Positions 41,785-50,585 of a stretch of DNA of 64,000 nucleotides are shown here, in pieces; the stretch's first letter is position 1; each line of letters opens with the position of its first letter. The DNA comes from CALOCN01 sp942491735. Its GTDB lineage: Bacteria; Eisenbacteria; RBG-16-71-46; JABDJR01. The notes beneath the pieces are model-generated. The model made no database searches. It was not told the origin of the DNA and was given only the letters and a program-made list of their open reading frames with translations. The DNA lies in assembly GCA_942491735.1 (NCBI GenBank), contig CALOCN010000001.1:310001-374000 (forward strand), in the 5' to 3' direction. The position numbers and the translations under genes were made by a program.

Positions 41785-43260
41785 TTGATACAGCGTGTGT
41801 TGACGCATGAGACGGCGGAGAGCAAGGCGACCCTTTATCAGCGCGTCGCCGATCAGGTTGAGGGGCTGATTGCCGGAGGAACCTTTGCTCCGGGGAAGAA
41901 GATTCCCTCGGTGCGAGCGCTGAGCCGGCAACAGTCGGTGAGCATCAGCACCGTCCTGGAGGCCTACCGACTCCTGGAGGATCGCGGTCTGATCGAGGCG
42001 CGTCCGCAGTCCGGGTACTACGTGCGGACGCGGCCGGTCACCCTACCCGCCCCGGATAAGACCGAGAGCTGTCATAGCGCCTCGGAACTCGACATGTGGG
42101 ACATGACGATGCGGGTGATCGAGGAGTCGAGCCAACCCAACCTGGTTCCTTTTGGCGCGGCGGTGCCCCACGCGGCGTTCCTCCCCACCACCCGGCTCAA
42201 CAGGATCCTGGCCCGGGTGGTCCGGGACAATCCCGAGACCAGTGCGAGCTACGACTCGGTGCCGGGTTACGAGCCGCTGCGCATCCAGGTGGCCCGCCGA
42301 TCGTTGGAGGCGGGGCTTTCCTTGACCCCGCGTGATTACCTGACCACGGCCGGGAACCAGGAGGGCGTACACCTGGCGCTCCGTGCGGCGACCCGCCCCG
42401 GGGATACGGTGGCCATCGAAACGCCCACCTACTTTGGCCTGCTTCAGGCGTTGGAGTCGTTGCACCTCAAGGCCCTGGAGATCGCCACAGACCCGGCGGA
42501 CGGGATCTGCCTGGAAGATCTGGGTGAGGCGGTGGCCCGAGGCGAGGTCTCGGCGGTGGCGCTGGTGGCCAACTTCGGGAACCCTCTGGGGCATCGGATG
42601 CCGGACGACAAGAAGCGGGATCTGGTGCGCATGTTGGCGGATGCCGAGGTTCCGCTGATCGAGGACGACATCTATGGCGACCTCCACTTCGAGGGGGACC
42701 GACCCAAGGCGGCCAAGGCGTTCGACGAGGGTGGCGGGGTGTTGTACTGCTCCTCGTTCAGCAAGACCCTGGCCCCCGGGTACCGGATTGGTTGGATCGC
42801 CCCGGGTCGGTACCAGCCGGCGGTGCAGCGACTCAAGTACAGCCAGGCCGTGGCCACGGCGACCCCGACCCAGATGGCGGTGGCGGAGTTCCTCGCCAAG
42901 GGGGGGTACGACCGCTACCTGCGTCGGTTGCGCCGGACCTATCGTGACCTGGTGCAGCGCATGGCCTACGTGATCGGGGAGAGTTTCCCGGAGGGGACCC
43001 GGGTGACCCGTCCCACCGGCGGGCACGTGCTCTGGGTGGAGATGCCGCCCCAGGTGAACTCGCTCCGGCTGCATGAGGCGGCCATTGCCAGTGGGATCAG
43101 CACCGTTCCGGGACCGGTGTTCTCGGCGACCCGGCGGTACCTGAACTGCCTGCGCATCAACTGTGCGGTACCGTGGTCGGACCGGGTGGAGGACGCGCTA
43201 CGAAAGCTGGGCAAGCTGGCTGCGGATCAGGTGGCGGGGGGGACCCGAGCGGGGAGCTAG
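41785..43260 (+). CDS. MocR/GntR-type regulator with PLP-dependent aminotransferase domain
   Basis: About 491 residues. The start is uncertain: TTG at 41785 with AGGAGGAGG-like SD at 41770-41777 is preferred over the GTG at 41761. The GntR winged helix occupies residues about 10-80 (YQRVADQVEGLIAGGTFAPGKKIPSVRALSRQQSVSISTVLEAYRLLEDRGLIEARPQSGYYVR). The fold-type-I aminotransferase domain follows, with NQEGVHLALRAATRPGDTVAIETPTYFG, LIEDDIYGDLHFEG and CSSFSKTLAPGYRIGWIAPGR, where the lysine binds PLP. It probably controls itself and the divergent exporter. Confidence 0.92.
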   Translation: MIQRVLTHETAESKATLYQRVADQVEGLIAGGTFAPGKKIPSVRALSRQQSVSISTVLEAYRLLEDRGLIEARPQSGYYVRTRPVTLPAPDKTESCHSASELDMWDMTMRVIEESSQPNLVPFGAAVPHAAFLPTTRLNRILARVVRDNPETSASYDSVPGYEPLRIQVARRSLEAGLSLTPRDYLTTAGNQEGVHLALRAATRPGDTVAIETPTYFGLLQALESLHLKALEIATDPADGICLEDLGEAVARGEVSAVALVANFGNPLGHRMPDDKKRDLVRMLADAEVPLIEDDIYGDLHFEGDRPKAAKAFDEGGGVLYCSSFSKTLAPGYRIGWIAPGRYQPAVQRLKYSQAVATATPTQMAVAEFLAKGGYDRYLRRLRRTYRDLVQRMAYVIGESFPEGTRVTRPTGGHVLWVEMPPQVNSLRLHEAAIASGISTVPGPVFSATRRYLNCLRINCAVPWSDRVEDALRKLGKLAADQVAGGTRAGS

Positions 43261-43298
43261 GATAGGAACGGTGTCCCCAGTGTTGTAGGGAGTCTGCG

Positions 43299-46043
43299 AT
43301 GACTCATGGTCCCGAGAAATTCAGGGAGGCCCCAGTGGGAGCGCATCAGGGTGTTCGGACGATTGGCGTGGTCCTGCTGACTCTGTCGGTCCTCGCAGGA
43401 CCGGTTGCCGCTGAGCCTTCATCGGAACGGTTCGCCTTCATGGGCTACGATGCCCTTCAGACGACGCTTGCGAACGGGCTCGAGTGCCTCATCATCGACA
43501 CCAAGCAAACGGGACCGGTCGTCGTCCACGTCATTCATGAGGCGGGTCCCGCGTTCGAGCCAGTGGGCAAGGCGGGGCTCGCCCACCTGGTCGAGCACTT
43601 GATGTTCACCAGCTCCGGGAGCTACCCAGGTGGAAGTATCCGGTCGGCACTGGATGTCGCTGCCGCCTACAAGAACGCATTCACTGCGGCCTGGGGTACC
43701 ACCTACACCACGACCTGTCTCCCGGAATACCTTCCGGGAGTGCTCGCCATTGAAGCCGATCGATTGCTGGGACTGACTTTTGACGATGATGAGTTCACCC
43801 GGGAGAAGACCGTGGTGCGCCAGGAACGAATGTACCGAACCCACCTGAGTCCGGTCCGTGACCTGGTTCTCGCGTTGATGGGTGAAGCGTACGCCGGACA
43901 TCCTTTGGGTCGCCAACCGGCCGGAACGGACAGCAGCATCGTAGGGCTGAGCAGGGAAGACGTGACGGCGTTTCATGACGAACACATCACACCCCGGAAA
44001 CTGAAACTTCTAATTGTAGGCCCGGTCGAGCCGGATGCGGCGCTTGCTCTTGTGATGGAGACGCTTGGGAAGCTCGAGTCAGGTCCGGCTCCCGTGGAAG
44101 AGAGGTTTGAGGAGCTCCCCGCTCTGCGCCCGGGAAGCCAGATCGAGTTGGATCGGATCGACTTCGAAGGTCTCGTTGGTGGCGTAGGCGTGCGCCTGCC
44201 CGCGCGCACCGCAGAGGAGCGCATCATGAGCCTCCTTGTCACTGGAGCGTTCAAGCACCCCCAAATGACCCTTCTGCCGATCATGCTGCCGGGGGAGACT
44301 TTCCTGGTCTTCGTCGAATCCTCGGTCTATGGAATCACCCCGATGACCAGGAGTGCGCGCCACCAGGCAATCGGATTGAACACGTCCCTGTTGAGCCACA
44401 TTGATCAGAGGCGCTGGATGATCCAGTGGGGAGAAAAGTTTCCGGATACAAAGGACAGGATCCGCCGGGAGGTGGACGCGATTCTCTCGGAGAGTGAGAG
44501 TCTCGCGGAGCTCCTGGGTCCGTCCCTGCTCTACGATGGGGATGCAAGTTGGCTCTCGATGATCGAGACGGTGTTGGATACGACGACGCAGGAGCAGGTG
44601 CTGGAGTACGTCAAGGCGGCCATGGATCCGGAAACGGTTGTTACGGCAGTCGTTCACGGTAGGGACTCCGAACGCGACGTGCTGTCGGAGCAGGAGAACC
44701 CGGAGCCCTGGGAAGGTTCCCTGACGGGGGCACCCACCCCGGCACCGGACATCGCCCTGATCAACGCCGGACTGGAGACCTACCGGGAATCGGAGTATCC
44801 CCGGATCGCCGGGAGCATTCTCGGGAACGGAATCCCCTTCTACTCGGTCCAGGTCGAGGGATCCACATCGAGTCGTGTCGGCGGGTTTCGATCCTTTGAG
44901 TTCATCGAGGACGACGGAATCAGTAGGAAGCCCGGACTGACCGTTGTGTACTCGACCTTCGTCAACTACAAGTTCGAGAGGAAGACCGCACCTCTCATTC
45001 CCCTTGCCGACAACACACGGCTCAGTTGTACCGCATCCAGCCTGAGACTGTTCGCCATGGGAGAAACCGATCGCCTGGAGGAGATCGCGAATGGACTTGC
45101 GCATCGCGTGGAAAGCGACAAGTTCAATCAACGGTTGATGACCGGTTTGGACTACGTTGAGGAAGATGATGTGTCGGAGAGGAGCGAATCGGTTGGTAGG
45201 CAGTCCAAGAGGCTCCGGTGGTCATCGATCCTCGGAGAGAGTCATCCGGCGGTGGGAGCGCTGTCCTACCAGCCCACCCTGCTGGCCAGGATCCACGAGG
45301 GAGACCTCAAGAAACTGCACAAGCGGGTGACCAGAACCGGAAACCTCAGACTGTTCGGAGTCGGTGGTCTCGATTCACTGGAGTTCGCAGGGCTCATGGA
45401 GAAGGCTTTCGGGGAACTGCGGGAGCCGGACGATCGCCAGGAACCCCAACCCGCTCCGAATCTGTTGTCCGGGCCTGTGGGTTTTCTTCTCGAAACGCCC
45501 GGTATGGCAGACGCCAAAGTGGAAGTGACTCTTCCACCGTTCCCGAAGGGGATGGGGTGGGTCCGCGCTTCCCTCGTCCAGGAAAGCCTCCGTCTTCGGT
45601 TGAACGACCGGCTTCGCCAACAGGAAGGTCTCTGCTATACGATTTCCACCCGTGCCGTCCCCGTAGGGAGTTCCGCCGTGTTGGAAGTGGCCCTGACGAC
45701 GTTTCCCAATGCCACCGAGGATGCATTCCGGGCTCTACGCGAGGAATTGCGGGATTTGTCCGATTCGGGGGTCCCGGAAGTACTGCTGGCAAGGGCGAAG
45801 GTTTCTCTGGTCGGCGGGGTGTGGAGACAGCTCTTCGACGCCGAGCGGGCGTACTCCTTGCTGAGTCAAATGGCGCCGTGGGGTTCGCTTTCTCCCGATC
45901 CCATCGCCGAGATCCTGGAGGTGGAACTTGAGCTTGCGAATAAAGACCTTCGCCTGATGGTGAGCCCCGACACGTTGGCATTCGCGGTGATGGAGCCGGA
46001 TCCGGGTGACAAGGGCATCGACAGTTACCTGGTTGACCGGTAG
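43299..46043 (+). CDS. Secreted M16-family zinc metalloprotease
   Basis: 914 residues with a signal peptide (VRTIGVVLLTLSVLAGPVAA). The N-terminal M16 domain is active: zinc motif HLVEH at residues 96-100 and third ligand Glu176 in VVRQERMYR. Two M16 C-domains follow (VTAFHDEHITPRKLKLLIVG; RLNDRLRQQEGLCYTISTRAVPVGSSAVLEVAL), and the second half lacks HxxEH, as in pitrilysin-like two-domain enzymes. It would degrade peptides in the periplasm or outside the cell. It is 38 bases downstream of the MocR gene but likely has its own RBS (GGGAG). Confidence 0.92.
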   Translation: MTHGPEKFREAPVGAHQGVRTIGVVLLTLSVLAGPVAAEPSSERFAFMGYDALQTTLANGLECLIIDTKQTGPVVVHVIHEAGPAFEPVGKAGLAHLVEHLMFTSSGSYPGGSIRSALDVAAAYKNAFTAAWGTTYTTTCLPEYLPGVLAIEADRLLGLTFDDDEFTREKTVVRQERMYRTHLSPVRDLVLALMGEAYAGHPLGRQPAGTDSSIVGLSREDVTAFHDEHITPRKLKLLIVGPVEPDAALALVMETLGKLESGPAPVEERFEELPALRPGSQIELDRIDFEGLVGGVGVRLPARTAEERIMSLLVTGAFKHPQMTLLPIMLPGETFLVFVESSVYGITPMTRSARHQAIGLNTSLLSHIDQRRWMIQWGEKFPDTKDRIRREVDAILSESESLAELLGPSLLYDGDASWLSMIETVLDTTTQEQVLEYVKAAMDPETVVTAVVHGRDSERDVLSEQENPEPWEGSLTGAPTPAPDIALINAGLETYRESEYPRIAGSILGNGIPFYSVQVEGSTSSRVGGFRSFEFIEDDGISRKPGLTVVYSTFVNYKFERKTAPLIPLADNTRLSCTASSLRLFAMGETDRLEEIANGLAHRVESDKFNQRLMTGLDYVEEDDVSERSESVGRQSKRLRWSSILGESHPAVGALSYQPTLLARIHEGDLKKLHKRVTRTGNLRLFGVGGLDSLEFAGLMEKAFGELREPDDRQEPQPAPNLLSGPVGFLLETPGMADAKVEVTLPPFPKGMGWVRASLVQESLRLRLNDRLRQQEGLCYTISTRAVPVGSSAVLEVALTTFPNATEDAFRALREELRDLSDSGVPEVLLARAKVSLVGGVWRQLFDAERAYSLLSQMAPWGSLSPDPIAEILEVELELANKDLRLMVSPDTLAFAVMEPDPGDKGIDSYLVDR

Positions 46044-46064
46044 CCGACCGTGCCGGCAACAGGA

Positions 46065-46090
46065 AGCGCCCCGATTGTGGTCGGGGCGCT
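46065..46090. terminator. Bidirectional hairpin between M16 protease and DEAD-box genes
   Basis: AGCGCCCCGA (46065-46074) pairs perfectly with TCGGGGCGCT (46081-46090) around a six-base loop, between two convergent stop codons. Confidence 0.7.
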
Positions 46091-46134
46091 CATGTAGACC
46101 GGTCAAACGGTCGTGAATCGTCCGGATATCGGTC

Positions 46135-47655
46135 CTATCGGCGGCGACCGCCTCCGCCGCGCCGGCGCCGGGGGCCGCGCGATCGGGATCCACCGAAACC
46201 GCTGCCGGACTCCTGGGGTGCCTGCGGCGCGGGTTCGTCGCGACGTTCCTCCCGCCGGGGCTTGTCCATGGAGGGCACCTCGGGGCTCGCGTACAGCGAA
46301 CCCTGGTAGTACTCGTCGAGAAGCATGGCGATCACCGCCAGCTCGTCGTCGTTCTCGGCCAGACGCCGGGCCAGGGGAAGCATGCGTTGCATCCGCTCCG
46401 CGACCAGGCGATCCACCTTGCGCAGCTTGGCCTCGAGGAGCGCGGTGACGCGCTCGCTCACCACCTCCTGCACTTCCTCGTCGGTGGGGGCGACCCGCAT
46501 CTCCAGGTCCACCTCGAACTGCTTGGCAATGGAACGCAACCCCATCATTTCCATGGAGTCGACCAGCGAGATGGCCTCACCGCTCGCCCCCGCCCTGCCG
46601 GTGCGGCCGGTGCGGTGAACGTAGGACTCGGCGTTCTCCGGGAACTCGTACAGGAACACGTGCGACAGGTGGGTGATGTCGATCCCGCGAGCCGCGACAT
46701 CGGTGGCGACCAGGAAGCGGAGCTTGTGCTTGCGCAGCTTGCCCATGACCTCTTCACGCTGCTTCTGGTTGAGCTCCGAGCTGAGCAGGTCCGCGTCGTA
46801 GCCGAACCGCTGGAGCACCACCGACACGAACTTGGCGGTGGCCTTGGTGTTGGTGAAGATGATGGCGCTGTCCGGGTTCTCGATCTCGATGATCCGGACC
46901 AGGGCCCGGTCCTTGTCCATCGCCGGCACTTCGTAGGCGATGTGTTCGGTCTCGGCCACGGTGATGTTGCCGGTGCTGAGATTCATCATTTGCGGATTGG
47001 TGAGGAACTGATCCGCGAGGGAGATGACCCGGGGCGGGTAGGTCGCCGAGAACATGAAGCTGTCCCGCCGCTTGGGGAGATAGACCTCCAGGGCCTTCAT
47101 GTCCGGGTAGAACCCGACCGAGAGCATGTGGTCCGCCTCGTCGAAGACCAGGATGCGGCATTTGTCCAGGCTCAGGGACCGACGCATGAGGTGATCCAGG
47201 ATGCGCCCCGGGGTGCCTACCACCAGATGGGCGCCCTTCTTGAGCGCGTCCAGCTGCGGGCCGTAGCCCACCCCGCCGTAGATGGGTACGGTGTGGATCC
47301 CGGAGTCCCCGGCCAAAGTGCTGGCCTCTTCCGCCACCTGGCGAGCCAACTCGCGGGTGGGGACCAGGACGATCGCCTGGCAGGTCGCTTCCTTGGGATT
47401 GATCTTGTGCAGGATGGGAAGGATGAACGCACCCGTCTTCCCGCTTCCGGTACGGGACTGGACCATGAGGTCCTGCCCCTTCAGCAGGTACGGGATGGAC
47501 CGGGCCTGGACGTTCATCAGCGAGGTCCAGCCCGCCCGCTTGACCGCCTGCTTGAGGTTCTCGGGGAGTTCCTCGAGGGTGATCTCGGGGAGTCCGGTTT
47601 CTTCCGGGGCCGGGTCGTCCTGGTCCGTGGGGGCGTCGTGATCTTGCGTATTCAT
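46135..47655 (-). CDS. DEAD-box RNA helicase with arginine/glycine-rich tail
   Basis: 506 residues from the ATG at 47655; the longer in-frame extension is not real because it runs through hslO in another frame. Motifs in order: Q-motif region (GWTSLMNVQARSIPYLL), SRTGSGKTGAFI (Walker A), PTRELARQ, VVGTPGRILDHL, VFDEADHML (DEAD), FSATYP, IIFTNTKATAKF, VATDVAARGIDI and HRTGRTGRAG. The last about 40 residues are Arg/Gly-rich (SRSRGPRRRRGGGGRRR), an RNA-binding tail. It unwinds RNA duplexes, for example in ribosome assembly or cold response. The exact RNA is unknown. Confidence 0.93.
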   Translation of the reverse strand: MNTQDHDAPTDQDDPAPEETGLPEITLEELPENLKQAVKRAGWTSLMNVQARSIPYLLKGQDLMVQSRTGSGKTGAFILPILHKINPKEATCQAIVLVPTRELARQVAEEASTLAGDSGIHTVPIYGGVGYGPQLDALKKGAHLVVGTPGRILDHLMRRSLSLDKCRILVFDEADHMLSVGFYPDMKALEVYLPKRRDSFMFSATYPPRVISLADQFLTNPQMMNLSTGNITVAETEHIAYEVPAMDKDRALVRIIEIENPDSAIIFTNTKATAKFVSVVLQRFGYDADLLSSELNQKQREEVMGKLRKHKLRFLVATDVAARGIDITHLSHVFLYEFPENAESYVHRTGRTGRAGASGEAISLVDSMEMMGLRSIAKQFEVDLEMRVAPTDEEVQEVVSERVTALLEAKLRKVDRLVAERMQRMLPLARRLAENDDELAVIAMLLDEYYQGSLYASPEVPSMDKPRREERRDEPAPQAPQESGSGFGGSRSRGPRRRRGGGGRRR

Positions 47656-47735
47656 TGTTTTCCTATGGATTTGAGGAGCATACGAGGATAGTGGGCCGGG
47701 TCGGGCCGGGAAAGCGTTTATTTGATGCCCCCCGG

Positions 47736-47753
47736 GGGCCCCTCCGGGGGCCC
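47736..47753 (-). terminator. GC-rich hairpin between hslO and the helicase gene
   Basis: GGGCCCC (47736-47742) pairs with GGGGCCC (47747-47753) around TCCG. On the minus strand it is followed by an AT-rich stretch (ATCAAATAAA), as for a terminator of hslO. Confidence 0.45.
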
Positions 47754-47798
47754 ATTGCCCCCTGCCCCTCCCGGGGAGCGCGGTTCCTGTGGGTTCCT

Positions 47799-48617
47799 CT
47801 ACCCGGTTGTGGGCGGGTCGTCGGTTCCTGGCGGGTCCTCCAGCTCCCTGGCGAACTCCTCCCGGGTCACGCTCCACCGGGCGCCGCAGCGGGGGCAGTA
47901 GCTCTCGACCTCGGCGTCTCCCTGGAACAGCTCCTCCACGCTCTGGGAGAAGATGGTGTGCAGGGCCGAGAGCATCTTCTCCTTGGTGCACCCGCAGTGG
48001 AAGCGGATGTGGCGATCCTCGATCGGCTGCAGGCCCGGCTCTTCCAGCAACGCCCGCGCTCCGTCCCGGTCCAGCTCGGTGACCGCCCGGTCGGGGGCCT
48101 CGGGGAGTGAGAGCACGAACAGGAACCGGTCGTCGTCGAGATCGAAGAACCGCCCCGGGTTCTGCTCGGACCGTGCGTAGTAGTCCTCGAACATGCCCAG
48201 GACATCCAGCCCGTCCACGTCGATGGTGCTCTGGGAAGGTTCCGCGGTTTGACGGTAGGCCTGGAGAAAGAACCGGCTGGTCTCGCTGGTCTTGACCCCC
48301 TCGGTGAAGGCCCGTCCGGTCAGGGTGGAGTCGCCGGGGCTGGCGGCGAGGAAGAGGTTGATGGGCGGGGTCTTGATGTTCACCGTGATGCCGATGTTCT
48401 CGTCCAGGGGGCGGGTAACCAGGTGGAGGGCGGTGGCGGCCAGTCCCTCCCGCATGAGGGCGAGGGTGAGGCCGTCGGCGTCCAGTTCCCAGCGCTCCAC
48501 GTGGTCCAGATAGGCACGGAAGAGGGGCGTGAACTTGCCCACGGCAAGGAGGCTCTCCTTGCGGGGGTCGACAAAGCGATGGATGGTGGTCTGGTCGGCG
48601 GACGGTTGCGAACTCAC
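47799..48617 (-). CDS. hslO: Redox-regulated chaperone Hsp33
   Basis: 272 residues from a GTG at 48617 preceded by AGGAGAC; the longer in-frame start upstream lacks an RBS and runs into the divergent gene. The chaperone domain (about 1-190) includes LTLALMREGLAATALHLVT. The C-terminal zinc switch has FHCGCTKEKM and YCPRCGARW, the CxC and CxxC pairs that bind zinc when reduced and form disulfides under oxidative stress. The protein then holds unfolding proteins. It stands near the divergent methyltransferase gene. Confidence 0.95.
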   Translation of the reverse strand: MSSQPSADQTTIHRFVDPRKESLLAVGKFTPLFRAYLDHVERWELDADGLTLALMREGLAATALHLVTRPLDENIGITVNIKTPPINLFLAASPGDSTLTGRAFTEGVKTSETSRFFLQAYRQTAEPSQSTIDVDGLDVLGMFEDYYARSEQNPGRFFDLDDDRFLFVLSLPEAPDRAVTELDRDGARALLEEPGLQPIEDRHIRFHCGCTKEKMLSALHTIFSQSVEELFQGDAEVESYCPRCGARWSVTREEFARELEDPPGTDDPPTTG

Positions 48618-48700
48618 GGAGTCTCCTGATGTGTCGGTGTAGCGGAATGGTAGGATACCGGTCAAACCGCCGCAACGCGACAGGCCGCGAGGAGCCCGCC

Positions 48701-49426
48701 ATGACAACCCAACCTTCGGCCGGCTGGACAGAAGACGACAGCGTCCGCTTCGTGGAACTGGGGAGCTTCTTCGTCCCGGATCGCGAGCTGCAGATGGAGC
48801 TGGTGGCACGCCTGCTTCCCCTGGGCGCCTCTCCCTACCACGTCCTGGACGTGGGATGCGGCGAGGGCCTCCTCGCCGAGACCGTGCTGGAGGCCCACCC
48901 GGACAGCGTGGTCCATGGCCTGGACGGCTCCGAGGCCATGCTGGAACGGGCCCGGGACCGGCTCTACGACTACGACGAGCGGTTCGAGGCCGAGCCCTTC
49001 TCCCTGGCCCAGGCGGATTGGCGCACCCGGCGCCACCCGGTCCACGCGGTGGTGTCGTCCCTGGTCATTCATCATCTGGACGACTTCGGCAAGCGGACCC
49101 TGTATCGCGATCTCCACGATGGATTGGAGCCGGGCGGGGTGATCGTGATCGCCGACCTGGTGCGTCCCGCCACCCTGGAGGCCAAGGAAGCGGCGGCCGA
49201 CGCCTGGGATCACGCGGTACGGCACCGGGCCGAGGCCCTGGGACGCCCGGACGCCTGGCAACGTTTCCGCGAGCTGCAGTGGAACGTGTTCCGCTACCCG
49301 GACCCCGATGACCAGCCCTCGGCTCTTGCCGACCAGTTGGTCTGGCTGGCCGAGGCCGGGTTCGTGACCCCGGATGTCTACTGGATGCGGGCGGGTCACG
49401 CCCTGTTTGGTGCCCGCAAGCCCTGA
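48701..49426 (+). CDS. Class I SAM-dependent methyltransferase
   Basis: 241 residues. The Rossmann core is seen in SPYHVLDVGCGEGLLAETVLEAHP (motif I), VHGLDGSEAMLERAR (acidic end of strand 2) and VVSSLVIHHLDDFGKRTLYRDLHDGLEPGGVIVIADLVRP (motifs III-IV, typical of small-molecule methyltransferases). The substrate is unknown. It is not EgtD-like in size or motif, although EgtB is encoded 6 kb away. Divergent from hslO with about 80 bases between. Confidence 0.88.
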   Translation: MTTQPSAGWTEDDSVRFVELGSFFVPDRELQMELVARLLPLGASPYHVLDVGCGEGLLAETVLEAHPDSVVHGLDGSEAMLERARDRLYDYDERFEAEPFSLAQADWRTRRHPVHAVVSSLVIHHLDDFGKRTLYRDLHDGLEPGGVIVIADLVRPATLEAKEAAADAWDHAVRHRAEALGRPDAWQRFRELQWNVFRYPDPDDQPSALADQLVWLAEAGFVTPDVYWMRAGHALFGARKP

Positions 49427-49477
49427 GAGGGTGTTGGGGGACGGTACTGATCGGTGGAGTTCCCGCTTGTGTGTTGA

Positions 49478-49496
49478 TACTTTGAATTGTAAAGTA
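49478..49496. promoter_or_regulatory. Palindromic operator candidate before a membrane protein gene
   Basis: TACTTT (49478-49483) and AAAGTA (49491-49496) form a perfect inverted repeat with a 7-base AT-rich spacer in an otherwise GC-rich area, about 45 bases upstream of the 49543 start. The following AAAGTACTT resembles AAAGTGCTT at 26931-26939 in front of the winged-helix operon. Confidence 0.45.
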
Positions 49497-49542
49497 CTTC
49501 ACGAAACGTGTACCGGATCGATCGTCACCCAGGAGACTCCTG

Positions 49543-49965
49543 ATGCCCAGACACCTGATGGCCCTCCTCTTCGTGGGCCACGCGTTGACCGTCATTGCAT
49601 TTGTCGTGGCCGGCCGAGCCGGGTGGATCCCCGGGGTGGGGGATGTCCCGGCCGAGTCCGTGACCTGGACCGTCTACCGGGTCGTCGCCCTGGGGGTGGT
49701 GGTGTCGCTTGCGGTGGGGTTGGGGGCGTGGACCGGAATCTTTGGCACGGTATGGGGCTGGCGCTGGGGGCTGGCCGCCCTGATGGCGGGGGGACTGGTC
49801 ACCGGGCTGCTGCTCTCGGCCGCGCCCATGATCCTGTTTGCCCGGGATCAGTACCCGGTCACCTTCTCGTGGCTCATCGCAGGGGCGCCCTTGGCCGGGG
49901 CGGTCTGGCTCAGCGTTCTGCTGCTGGATCGGCTGAGCGGGACCGGGCCAGTGTCCGTGGTGTAG
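49543..49965 (+). CDS. Four-helix integral membrane protein
   Basis: 140 residues with four predicted helices (LMALLFVGHALTVIAFVVAG, VVALGVVVSLAVGLGAWTGIF, WGLAALMAGGLVTGLLLSAAPM, SWLIAGAPLAGAVWLSVLLL). AGGAGACTCCTG precedes the ATG. No family recognised. It has its own palindromic upstream site (49478-49496), which hints at control by a dimeric regulator, possibly the winged-helix protein encoded at 27571. Confidence 0.65.
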   Translation: MPRHLMALLFVGHALTVIAFVVAGRAGWIPGVGDVPAESVTWTVYRVVALGVVVSLAVGLGAWTGIFGTVWGWRWGLAALMAGGLVTGLLLSAAPMILFARDQYPVTFSWLIAGAPLAGAVWLSVLLLDRLSGTGPVSVV

Positions 49966-49992
49966 CCGCTGGCGGATTGGGCGGCGGTTCCG

Positions 49993-50487
49993 CTAGTCCA
50001 TCATGGCCGGGATGGAGAGGGCGTGGGTGTCCTCGCCCCGTTCGCCGGCAACCAGGCGGCGGTGATAGTTGATCTGCCCCAGGTGGTAGGCGAGGTGGCT
50101 CAGCAGGTGGAGCAGGAAGCGCTCGGTGGGTGGCTGCACACCGCCGAGAGCCATGGGGTAGGGAGCCTCGAGTTCCGCCGGGGTGAGCTTGGCCAGGGTG
50201 CTCCTGACCGCGCTGATGGCCTCGTCCAGTTCGCTCACGATCTGATCGCGTGGCAGGTTCTTCTCGGCGAACTCCCCATCCCGATCCCGCACGTAGCCGG
50301 TCCCCCCCAGTTGCGCGCCGATCATGAATCGCAGGTTCCCCGCCAGGTGCCGCGCGAGATTCCCACCGGAGTTGCCAATGCCGGGAGGGGTCGCCCACAG
50401 CGCTTCGTCGCTGGGATAGGCGCCCACTTCCTGTTGCGCGGTGACGATCTCGCGGACGATGAGGCGGGAAAGGGAATCGGGGGTCAT
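49993..50487 (-). CDS. DinB-superfamily protein (DUF1572-like)
   Basis: 164 residues. The pattern is LIVREIVTAQQEVGAYPSDEALWATPPGIGNSGGNLARHLAGNLRFMIGAQLGG (helices with the first His) and ERFLLHLLSHLAYHLGQINYHRRLVAG (last His pair), a four-helix metal-binding fold. It is the second DinB-type gene in the window and differs in sequence from the first at 38757. The function is unknown. It follows the ankyrin gene by about 100 bases on the same strand and may be the last gene of that transcript. Confidence 0.88.
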   Translation of the reverse strand: MTPDSLSRLIVREIVTAQQEVGAYPSDEALWATPPGIGNSGGNLARHLAGNLRFMIGAQLGGTGYVRDRDGEFAEKNLPRDQIVSELDEAISAVRSTLAKLTPAELEAPYPMALGGVQPPTERFLLHLLSHLAYHLGQINYHRRLVAGERGEDTHALSIPAMMD

Positions 50488-50585
50488 CGGGAACTCCTAG
50501 TGGGGATGAGACAGGGGAGTGTAACGGAAAGAGCTCCGATTCGTGATTGTCCACCCGGGTGGACAAATCCAGTCCTGCCGCCCAC

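Noticed and set aside
47656..48702. Upstream extension of the DEAD-box helicase frame (855 residues in total)
   Set aside because: The extra part is low-complexity, Arg/Gly/Pro-rich sequence that runs through hslO in another frame. Hsp33 motifs are clear in the other frame, and the helicase has its own ATG at 47655.
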